DNA of 64,000 nt, from positions 124,001 to 188,000 of the forward strand of contig JAKOGH010001110.1 in NCBI GenBank assembly GCA_024811115.1, given 5' to 3'. Position numbers and translations under genes: made by a program. How positions within the stretch are numbered: the first letter of the stretch is position 1; each line of letters starts with the position of its first letter. The stretch is from Terana coerulea (taxonomy: Eukaryota > Basidiomycota > Agaricomycetes > Polyporales > Phanerochaetaceae). Shown piece by piece: positions 12,075 through 21,356 of this stretch. The notes below the pieces were generated by a model. That model saw only the letters and a program-made list of their open reading frames with translations. It made no database searches and had not been told where the DNA came from.

Positions 12075-13800
12075 CTCTCACCTCCTCCCCCATCTCCCCC
12101 CTTCCATCTCGCTCACCGTCCGCGATCTCTCCTTCCCCTTCTTCACCGTGTCTCTGTTCAGTATACCTCGACACTCGACAACCTCCCTTCAAGGTCAACC
12201 CTCCTCGACGCGTGTGGCCTCGGACCTGTGGCGTGTGGCAACGTTGTGTTTCTCGGCGAGTCCTCTGGTTCCGGCTTCCTTCGTACTCTCTCTTCTATTC
12301 CCTTCGGGGCCATTGGGTGTGTCAGTGTCGCGAGTGCCGGCTCATCCACCCAGAAATGTCCGGTGGCGCAGGGACTGGCCTACCCTGCGTCGACGACCTG
12401 AAGTAGGCTCGGCTCGTTGTGGCGTCTTGTTCCGTCGTGTTCGTGGTCGGCTGTCTCCCTTGTGCGCGTTGACTCGGTTTAGGCGACTTCCGACATCCCA
12501 AGAACGTCCGGGGCCTGGCTATATGCGGTGTGGCGTCGACGACTCCGGCTGTTTTTCGCGACTTTTCTTCAAGGTTCAACTAGTGGTGATCTGTTACAAG
12601 TCCTCGGTTTTGTTGGTTGCCTCTCTCACCGTGTTCGGCGCGTTCGACTCCGGCCATCTCGGTTCCTCGATCTGGCGCTCCTCGACCTCGGCGGTTTGTC
12701 TATATGCCAGTGGCCACCATGTTCAACCTCGGTCTCGTCGTCTCTTGTCCGGTCCGTCTCTTGTCGTTGTGTTCTCTGGTGTCTCCATCACGGTATATGT
12801 CTGGTTTGCCTCGGCTACCTTCTCTGGGGTGCCTCTGTCCGACTGGAAGGCCGATCGGGTTTCACTGAAGCTTTTGCACATCGACAACCAGGCCAACTAC
12901 TTAGGATTGGACGTGAGCGGGATATAGAACACTCAACAGCGCGACAGTCGACCCATGTGGTGGCAGCGGTGAGTCACTGTCAATGTGGCGTGGCTCCCAA
13001 ACAGCCCTGCGCCCATGGGCGGCCGAGGAGGACCATGGAGAATATCAATGTACGTCCGTCATCTTCTCCGTTTGCTATGCTCGCTGACCTGGCCTCTTGA
13101 CTAGAATCAAACACTATCATAAAAATTATTAATGTACGTCCCTTCATTCATCCGTTCGCTATGCTCGTTGACGAGGTCTGTTGGGATAGAACTGGGCACT
13201 ATTCCGCAAGGGGTGTGTTCACATAACTCGATGCAAGATCAAGCAATGAAATAAATACAAAATAACGAATGCAAATGCCGTGACTGATGGTAGCAATCGA
13301 TAACCTGTACGTCTTCCTTTCCTCTCTTCTTTTACGCGCACTAACTGCTATTATACAGGCCCTAACTGTGCGAAGACAAACCTCAAACAAAACAACAAAA
13401 AATTCAAAGAAAAAAAAACCTCAAGCAAAAATTAAATATTAAAATTAAATACCCCATGTAAAATGACCTTTGATAGTCATTTACTAACGTACGTCCACCT
13501 CCCCTCTCATCCCGACGCCTACTGATGTCGGTATGACAGGTAGACAGATACTCGCCCAGAGTAGCAAGGCCCGCGGGCCGGGAACACCTCATCCGAGGTG
13601 TATACGCTGAGTGTTTCGCCTCTCGCATAATACGTTCGCTAACTTCAAGGGGCGTTTCTGCCCCGGTGAGTAGCTTTCCTTTTTCTTCGTTAACGAGTAG
13701 ATGCTAACTTGCCTACACTTTTTCTGCAGATCTCGCAATGGGGAGGGGAGAGCGGCGTGGGGTGGGATGTGGCGAGCGTGGCGGATTATCTTGATCATGG
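12075..13800 (+). ncRNA. Candidate spliced non-coding transcript or LTR-retroelement remnant
   Basis: Rightward of the TATA box lies a CT-rich leader, then a chain of five well-formed intron signatures: 13050-13104, 13134-13189, 13307-13358, 13489-13539 and 13666-13729. Four start with GTACGTC and the fifth with GTGAGT; all end in TAG or CAG. The inferred exons between them are short and A/T-rich and contain frequent stops; the best start (ATGGAGAATATCAAT) reads only MENINNQTLS before a stop. The exon at 13540-13665 contains three strong hairpins: GGCCCGCGGGCC, ACACCTC/GAGGTGT and GGGGC/GCCCC. A 352-codon frame crosses the leader but has no domain and follows the pyrimidine bias. The transcript ends are guesses. 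Confidence 0.3.
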
Positions 13801-14092
13801 CTGTATGCGCTCGGTCTTTTCTCTTTCAATGCACTTTATCTCTACACCATCTGCAGTGGGATTTCCGTCCGTCTGCATGCTGAGCTAATCTGCGCAATTG
13901 AGCTCGCTGCGCCAGAAACCACGTACTAAGCCGGCGAGTGTGAAATTTAAAGTATGCATAGTGAGATACGACAACGAAAAATCAGAGCGCATAATTACAG
14001 GAAGCATCCGGTCTACAGTACAACAAGCTCCAGGAATCCAACGCAAGTCCATAGCAAACACAGCCGGAAAAAGAAGCAAATCTAACAGAGGT
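13801..14092. other. 3' flank of the MFS gene and of the candidate transcript
   Basis: No supported gene. The interval is A-rich towards 14050-14092, consistent with a polyadenylation region for the minus-strand transporter. Confidence 0.35.
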
Positions 14093-16060
14093 CTAGGTCA
14101 TGGTATGTCGGTACTTTGTCATGCGGCTCGCGCTGAGGTCTCCGAGAAGTGAGAGCACGACGGCGACGACGACCCACAGGTGTCCGCCGAGTGCATGCGT
14201 CGTGATCGAGTACGCGAACAGCGCGCTGCAGCCGAGTTCGTCAGCAGGCGTAATACGTCGGCGACCGCCCGCGGAAGTACGCACCTCATGAGCGGCGTGC
14301 CCACCGAGGTGCCGAGCATCTGGAAGAGCTCCGTCAGGCTGTTGGTCGTCCCGAGCGCGAACGACGTCGGCGTGTGGTCCTTCGTCAGGATCATCACGAT
14401 CCTGTCCCGCCACCACGCCATCAGCACGTTCTTCCACGCCACACACCGCGAAGGAGGACTCACGAGAACGCGAGGCAGCCGAGGCGCGAGAGGAACAGGT
14501 CGAACGCGATCGCGGCCCACAGCAGCGCCTCGCTGCGCGCGGTGCGCTCGCCCTCGGGCCCGGCGGCGGCGGCGCGCGCGATGATGTTGAGGACGGGCAG
14601 GAAGCCGAGCGTGAGCGGCCACGTGAGCAGCGTCGCGCGGAAGACGGTGAGCGCGTCGAAGCGGCGCAGCACGAGCGGCAGCGCGGCCTTGAGCCCGATG
14701 GAGACGAGGCCCATAAACGACAGCGCCGTCGCGATCTTCTTGGGCTACAGAGCATCAGCGACGGATGAAGGACGAGCGCGTGAGTGAGGATGCATGGAAA
14801 TGGGGGAAAGGGCACGGACGTTCATGGACAGCCCGCCGTCCTCGACGGGCGTGTACGAGACGAGGACGAAGAGCGCGGTCCAGCCGGACGCGATGAAGCC
14901 GAGCATCCACTGGCTCGCGCACAGTGCACGGATCGCGGGCAGCGCGATGAGGCTCCGCAGGCTCGGCGGCTTCTCGAGGTCGAGCAGCGGCACGGGCTCC
15001 TCTGCCGGCTCGGGCTCGTACGTCACCTCCGGCTCCGGCACGACACGCTTCACCTTGTGTGGATGCGTCTGCAGTGCATATATGCATTCAGCTCTATATC
15101 TGCGACGGAGATGTATCACAAAACGCACCTCGCGAAGGTAGAAGAAGGACAGCCCTGCGGAGAAGACGGCGAGTATGGATGCGATGATGCCTGGGAGGGC
15201 GTAGGGATAGGCTCGGAAGAACGCATTGTCGAACCATCCTCCGTACTCTGTGGCGGGTTCAGCAAACGCTCCGCCAATGAAAGGTCTGCAGTCGCGTTCA
15301 GTGTCCCCTTGGCGTCGAACAACAGACGAGGGATGCATACCCGATGACAAAGCCAAGGGCGGAGACAATGTCGTAGTACGGAAACGCAGAGGACTGGTTG
15401 GTGCTGTCGGATAGTTCGCCCACGACGGAATGGATTACACCGACGAACCCGCTGAATACCCCCTCTAGCGATACAAAGCGAGGTCAGACAATGTCGCGAT
15501 TTCCGAAGGAAAGCATGCACAGCTTACTAAGAAAGCGAGCTACGAGAGCTGTGCTGAACGTATGCGCAAAACCGAACCACAGCGTCGAGAGCGCCAGCCC
15601 CAGCATCCCGAACCCCAGCACAGGCGTCCGGCCGACCCAATCTGCCTCGCCTGCATCAGCATCCTCGCCCACGCCATCCCACACAAGCAGACGCAGACGC
15701 ACCAGAAAGCCGCCCCCACGCGTAGATCGTCAGGAACTGGCCCGCCGAGTGGCTGAAGCTGAGCAGGCCGGTGTAGTACCCGACGGAGCGCTGGCTGGGC
15801 AGGTCGAAGCCGGCGACCATCTTGTTGATGTACGGCAGCGCCTGCGTGTTCGCGACGGGCACGGTGAGCTTGATGGCGTAGATCGTGCCGAGCTGCGCCT
15901 TGGGCAGCGGCGTCGGGTCCGCGCGCCCCTTGGACGCGGCGCGCGGCGGCCGCGACTCGGGGTCGGAGGGCGCTGCGCGCCGCGGTTGCGCGAGCAGGGG
16001 CGCGAGCTCGCCGTCGCCGTCGCCCGGGCGCGGGTAGTAGTCTTCCTCCCTCACGGACAT
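14093..16060 (-). CDS. Major facilitator superfamily transporter (ZIF/tetracycline-resistance-like)
   Basis: Twelve-helix membrane transporter; the substrate cannot be read from sequence. The start MSVREEDYYPRPGDGDGEL is a polar cytosolic tail. After TM1-2 the MFS motif A reads WGRLSDWVGRTPVL once the intron ending GGCGAGGCAG is removed. Later segments include FVGVIHSVVGELSD, ALGFVIGPFIGGAFAEP, an acidic central loop (PEPEVTYEPEPAEEPVP), ASQWMLGFIASGWTALFVLV, and the end HLWVVVAVVLSLLGDL. The GELSD and GFxxGPxxGG elements fit the fungal DHA1/ZIF-like group common in Agaricomycetes. At least seven introns are used, including one with donor GTGCGT that joins GTPLM to SALFAYS. The region is very GC-rich. 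One splice junction near 14440 could not be resolved in frame and may hide an indel. Confidence 0.82.
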
Positions 16061-16216
16061 CGTGCTCGCGTGCGGCTGCTGCGTGGAAGACGGAGGTAAG
16101 GAGCGGGCGGCGGGCGTGGAAACAGAACGGCTGTGTTTGGCAGCCTCCCGTAGCCGGCGGGCGTGGTTGGAAGCGTAGAGAGGAAGGAAGGTGGCCGGCT
16201 CGGTGCGTCACGGAGG

Positions 16217-16224
16217 TATATAAG
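16217..16224. promoter_or_regulatory. TATATA box upstream of the MFS transporter
   Basis: TATATAAG sits about 155 bp upstream of the minus-strand MFS start. The core TATATA is palindromic, so direction is not fixed; no plus-strand gene follows, so it is assigned tentatively to the transporter. Confidence 0.4.
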
Positions 16225-16534
16225 AGCGGGCGTGCGAGTGCTTACGGAGGCGCATCTCGCAGCTCGGTGTTGGCCTGTCTCAAGCCATTCTCGCGTCAGA
16301 TAGCGAAACACGCGCCCGCCCGCAACATGCCGACGCCATTGTGGCGTGGGAAGTCCGCGCCGAGGCCCTTCACCTCTTGGCAAGCAATTCCAACCTCATT
16401 TCTCTCTGATAGCCTGCCAATGCCTCGTATCTATCGTTCTGCTGCCTTGGTATGGCTCAAACGGATGCCACATACCAGTATGCACCCCATACCACAGCAT
16501 CTGACGCAAGGCGGCTGGCATGATGATTCATCTC

Positions 16535-17201
16535 ACTTCGTCTGAATAATGTGCAGTCCCTATGGTGGGACTGCACATCAAACATGCAGTCTCGAGCGCC
16601 TGTGTTAGGCAGAGGTGTGGAGACGTGGGAGAGGGCAAAAGGACATGCACAATACCAGAGAATGCGTATGCAGGCGAGAAATGAGTGCGGTATGAGATAA
16701 GTGCCAAATTTGGTAAAGAAGCGGCGAAAATAGTCGCACTTACCGAATATGGGCATGCGTCGGGGCGGAGCGCCCGGCGAGGGACTGCACATTCAGCGTC
16801 TTGGGACTGCACATCTGGCAGACGCAGGCAGCTGATGAGGTGACTTTGGCGGGAGCGCCTGCCAAAGTTGACCCCGTCGCAGACAGTTTCTGACCGAAAG
16901 ATGTGCAGTCCCTGTGGGAAAAGACAGTCCCAAGACGCCCGGGCGCGCAGACCCATCATTTGGGCAGAGAGCCCCGGCTACCTCTAATTTCGGGGCTCCC
17001 TCTCATTATTCAGCTCTAGCTTTAATATGCTGCATTGCCTCATACTTTAAGTAGCTCAGCAATTATTTTCGTAATTTACACACTTTCTACGAGTCGGACC
17101 TGCCTCTGTGCGCTGCATACCTTCAGGCGCCTCGTTGCGATCGCTTACATAATCAGCTCGGCAGTCTCCCGGGGACTGCACACCACTACGCCCGAAACGC
17201 A
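16535..17201. repeat. Tandem 667-bp repeat, copy 1
   Basis: The unit begins ACTTCGTCTGAATAATG and ends CCCGAAACGCA, directly followed by copy 2. I found one difference between the copies: four A instead of three in GGGCAAAAGGAC. ACTTC occurs at the start of each copy and again after copy 2, as if it were a 5-bp target-site duplication. No open frame longer than about 140 codons occurs. The unit may be a non-autonomous element, such as an LTR or foldback-type element, duplicated very recently. Confidence 0.9.
16551..16945. repeat. Nested inverted repeats built from GTGCAGTCCC inside copy 1
   Basis: GTGCAGTCCC (16551-16560) faces GGGACTGCAC (16567-16576) across 6 bp, giving a perfect 10-bp hairpin. 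GGGACTGCAC recurs at 16781-16790 and 16803-16812, and its complement at 16903-16912. GGGACTGCACATCT at 16803 pairs perfectly with AGATGTGCAGTCCC at 16899, and CGTCTTGGGACTG pairs with CAGTCCCAAGACG further out. A central ACTTTGGC/GCCAAAGT hairpin lies between them. The unit can fold into a large cruciform. Confidence 0.85.
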
Positions 17202-17867
17202 ACTTCGTCTGAATAATGTGCAGTCCCTATGGTGGGACTGCACATCAAACATGCAGTCTCGAGCGCCTGTGTTAGGCAGAGGTGTGGAGACGTGGGAGAG
17301 GGCAAAGGACATGCACAATACCAGAGAATGCGTATGCAGGCGAGAAATGAGTGCGGTATGAGATAAGTGCCAAATTTGGTAAAGAAGCGGCGAAAATAGT
17401 CGCACTTACCGAATATGGGCATGCGTCGGGGCGGAGCGCCCGGCGAGGGACTGCACATTCAGCGTCTTGGGACTGCACATCTGGCAGACGCAGGCAGCTG
17501 ATGAGGTGACTTTGGCGGGAGCGCCTGCCAAAGTTGACCCCGTCGCAGACAGTTTCTGACCGAAAGATGTGCAGTCCCTGTGGGAAAAGACAGTCCCAAG
17601 ACGCCCGGGCGCGCAGACCCATCATTTGGGCAGAGAGCCCCGGCTACCTCTAATTTCGGGGCTCCCTCTCATTATTCAGCTCTAGCTTTAATATGCTGCA
17701 TTGCCTCATACTTTAAGTAGCTCAGCAATTATTTTCGTAATTTACACACTTTCTACGAGTCGGACCTGCCTCTGTGCGCTGCATACCTTCAGGCGCCTCG
17801 TTGCGATCGCTTACATAATCAGCTCGGCAGTCTCCCGGGGACTGCACACCACTACGCCCGAAACGCA
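17202..17867. repeat. Tandem 667-bp repeat, copy 2
   Basis: Direct head-to-tail copy of the unit starting at 16535, one A shorter and otherwise apparently identical. It contains the same palindromes and is followed by a third ACTTC and then unique sequence running to the fasciclin gene. Near-identity means either very recent duplication or an assembly duplication. Confidence 0.9.
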
Positions 17868-18025
17868 ACTTCCATGATGCCCATTCTCTCACGACAAATC
17901 GGTACTTGTACTGACTAAGATGCATTGCTAATGTTACATGTACACCACATTTTGTGGCGAGTACGTTACCGAGAGATTGCTTACTAGATACCATCCGCGC
18001 ATTGTGCAATTCGTCACGAATGCGA

Positions 18026-20749
18026 CTAATCCTCAGCAGCCCACTGAGGCAACCACTCCTCCCAGTCCTCCCACTCATTCTCCTCCTCCTCGCGCGCATC
18101 CATCGTAAACGCACTTTCTTCAAACTCCTCTTCGCCGTGCTCGCCATGCTTGCCGTGCTTGCCCTTGCCCCACGGCTTGATGAGGCGCGACACGACGTGC
18201 ACCGCGCCGTTGCGCGCAGGCACGTCCGGCGCAACAACCCACACACCATTCACGGTCACCGCCGTCGTGTACTTGCGGTGCGGCAGCACGCTCTTGAACT
18301 GCGCGACGTGCACCTCCAGCGTATGGTTCGTGAGCAGCGTCGGCAGCGTCACGTTCGCGGCGTACACCGGCTTCGGGTGCGGGAGCCCGTGGTGCGGAGG
18401 ACGGCCGTGCGGACCAGGAGGACCAGGAGGAGGAGGGCCGTGGGGGCCGGGACGAGGCGGGTGGTGAGGCGCGGGCCCTCCAGGGAGTCCGAAGGGAGGC
18501 GGAGGGAGGTGATGCGGTTGTGGGCCGCCTGGGAAACCACGGAAGGGGGGGAGGGCAGTGTGGGCCTTCAGCACCGAAGGGAGCGCCGTGGGGACCGGGC
18601 GCATGATGCGGCTGAGGTCCGCTGGGGAATGCACGGGGAGGGGAGGGCAGTGAGGGCCTTCGCCACCAAAACGGAGGCGGCGGCGGTCCGTGCGGGGGCG
18701 GATGGTGCGGGGAGGACCGCCAGGGAAGCCGTGGGGAGGGAAAGGAGGGCAGTGAGGGCCCTCGCCACCGAAGGGAGGCGGCGGTGGTCCGTGAGGATGC
18801 GGGTGGTGCGGGGAGGACCGCCAGGGAATCCGTGTGGGCCCGGTGGCGGCGGCGGGAAGTGCGGGCCACCAGGACCTTCGTGATGCGGACCTCCGAACGG
18901 AGACCCGCAGAAGCCACGTCCGCGGTGGATGCTCTCGAACGGAGGCACGCCGTGAGGACCACGACCCGGGAGGCGGGGGCGGCGGGTGGAAGGGGCCGGG
19001 GCCGTACTCTCCGCCGGGGAAGCCGTAGCCGTCGTGCTCAGGATGCGCACGCGGAATGTTGGCCCATCCACCGAAGCCGTCGTCAGAATACGCAGCTCCT
19101 TGGAACTGCTCAGCATCGGGACCTTCTTCGAGGGATTCGTCGGTCTGCTCTTCGCGACTGCGCAGCTCCTCCTCAAAGTCAAACTCCTCATTCGCATTGA
19201 GGCCATGGGGGATCTGAGCGTAGGAGTTGTCATGGTCAACGATATGAGTGAGGTCATCGTCGGTGGCATTGTGTACCCAGTCTGAATGAATATTCAAGCA
19301 TCAGTGATAGCTCAAATGCAAAAGAGAAACTCTGCTCACTGCTGTGGAGAATGAAATCGGGGACGACGTGATATGAGAGAATCTTGCTCAACGCGCGGTG
19401 ACCGAACGGCGAGAACAGGAAGAACTTGAGCTTCTTCGGCAGGCGGCGGAAAGCCTCATTGGTAGGCGCAAAGAACGTAACCGCCGGGGTACCTTCGAGG
19501 GTCTCTGAGCTGCGAACGTAGTGCCAGTCGACAGCATCAGTGAAGTTGACGCGCTGGATGGCAGAAGTCTACAAATCGCGATGATTAACGAGGGTCTCCG
19601 AGAAGGTGAAAGCGATGCTCACCAAAGTGGAGAAAATGTCGGTGAAGGCAAACAGAGTAGTGAAGATGGACGGCGGCGGGAACAGGGGTGGTCCACGACA
19701 TGGATGAGACCTGAGAGACAACCGTAAGTTTCCCGTTAGAGAGCTACTTCATGCTAACACATACCGTTCTTTGTCTTCACATCGGCGTATAGAACTTTAG
19801 CGTAGAAGTTCAAAGACAAGGTGGGCTTGAACAGCCGAGGAGGCTGTTCGACACGCAGACGCAAGGCCTCCGAGTGCAAGGAGCCATCACCGAGCTTCAG
19901 CGACGTCTCGAACGTGGCGTTCTTGGCGAGGTCAGCAGCGGCGAGGTCCGTGGGCAGAACGTGGTACGCAAGGACGGCCGTGACAATCTTCTTGATAATC
20001 TTCTTCTTGCGCTCCTTCTCCTCGTCGTCCTCGTCGTCCTCGTCAAAGCTGTCGAGCAGCTGGCCGTCGACGAAACCCTCGAGGGCCGCAAACATCTCGA
20101 GCTCGTCTCCCTGAGCGATGACGTCATCGGCGAAGAACGCCTCGACGCCGGCCGCGTCGAACGCGGTGTTCTTGACGTGCCTGCGCTTCCGGCCGTGGTG
20201 CTTGGGCGGCTTCAGCGCGCGGTCGGGCGGGGCGAAGAAGGTGACGCTGCAGAGAGGGGCATGCGATCAGCGACAGGCACGGAGCGGCTGCGGAGTGCGA
20301 GCGCGCGCGCACCTCTTGGACGAGTCGTTCAGCAGCGAGGTGATCTCCTCTGTAAAATTGACGAGCTTGAAGACGCGGGAGAACCTGAGCAGAGTAATGA
20401 TGTTATAGAGGCTGTGTCATTTGTAAAAAAGGGGGGAAGGCATACCTGTCGTCGTCCTCCAAAGCCTGGTAGATCGTCTTGTCGTCCACCTTCGGAGGGT
20501 GATGCGGTGCCCCGTGAGGGTGTCCTGGCGCAGGATGGTGCTCTGGGGGAGGAGGCCCAGACGGAGGCCCGCCCGGGGGCCCGGCGGCGTCTTGGGCTCG
20601 CCAGGGGGATGCGGCCAGTCGACGCGGACGGGCCGCTGGGCGCGAGGCGCAAGCGGATCGGACGCGGGATCGTCGTGCTGCCTCTGGCCGGGGCTGGCGG
20701 CGACAGCCAGGGCGCCGCAGAGGGCTGCGACGAGGCTGCGGGTGAGCAT
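18026..20749 (-). CDS. Secreted fasciclin (FAS1) domain protein with a His/Pro/Gly-rich insertion
   Basis: Predicted secreted adhesion-type protein. MLTRSLVAALCGALAVAASP is a clear signal peptide, followed by a Pro-rich stretch. FAS1 domain 1 runs from TIYQALEDDDR through VTFFAPPDRALKPPK and AVLAYHVLPTDLAAADLAKN to LIHVVDHPLFPPP. FAS1 domain 2 starts FTDIFSTLTSAIQRVNF and has VTFFAPTNEAFRRLP and ILSYHVVPDFILHS. It resumes at ANVTLPTLLTNHTLEVHVAQ and ends GAVHVVSRLIKPWGKGK plus an acidic tail. Domain 2 is therefore split by roughly 250 residues: an acidic part (LRSREEQTDESLEEGPD), then tandem GPHGFPGGPPHHPHPHG-like repeats (about 18950-18400). The repeat region changes frame several times at C or T runs, and a further C-run break occurs at 20575-20579. 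No GPI signal is visible at the C-terminus. Confidence 0.82.
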
Positions 20750-21356
20750 CGTGGATGCAGGAGGCAAGCGGTCTGTGGCGGACGGGAGGCAGGTCCAGAC
20801 GATTCAAATACGCACCAGCCGGGCGTCATTGCGTATGCTGTATGCCATTCCGCAGCTGATCCTGCGCCCTGCCGCCGCCAGGGCCCCTGCGCAGGGCCCG
20901 ATACCTCGCTCGGCGCGCACGATACCGTTACGACCCTCGGCTGGGGGCCAGCTGAGCGTCCACACGACACGAATGGCTGAGACCGTCTGGCCGCGCTTCT
21001 GGTTGTCTCGAATTGTTTTCGAGCCCGACCGTTCGCCACATTCACGTAGCAGCAATCAAGCATACGCAGGGACGTGTGCGGGTCGTCAGGCAGCGGCGTG
21101 GCGTACGGTGAGGGCGAGGAGGAGCAAGCAGAAGGCCATCACCTCACCCATTACTCACAGCCTAGCACGGGCGCCTCCACACAGTTCCCACACCCGCCGC
21201 AGTCAGAGTTCGGATAAAGTTGGAATGAAAGCGTGCAATCCATTCATGAGGAAGAGTCCTGCCGGAAAATTGCTGCAATAAATTCCAAATAGAGGGAGGG
21301 TCTCTCCCGGTTAACGTACATCTTAGGTGCATTTCGTCACGGGTAGCCTGCGCAGT
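20750..21356. other. Interval between the fasciclin gene and VMA1
   Basis: About 600 bp holding the fasciclin promoter and the VMA1 3' flank. Open frames here lack domains. No repeat or RNA gene is seen. Confidence 0.45.

Noticed and set aside
11869..12927. 352-codon plus-strand open frame
   Set aside because: It follows the pyrimidine bias of the leader (Ser/Leu/Pro/Arg-rich), starts upstream of the TATA box and shows no domain. Better explained as an open frame in a CT-rich, stop-poor strand.
12950..12980. Full-length LTR retrotransposon
   Set aside because: A PBS-like TGGTGGCAGCGG follows a TATA-containing CT-rich segment, but no gag/pol coding sequence and no second LTR are visible, so only a remnant or coincidence can be claimed.
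14240..14310. Apparent frameshift near the end of the MFS transporter
   Set aside because: A canonical intron (GTGCGT donor, GCTGAC branch, CTGCAG acceptor) joins GTPLM to SALFAYS in frame, so no indel is needed there.
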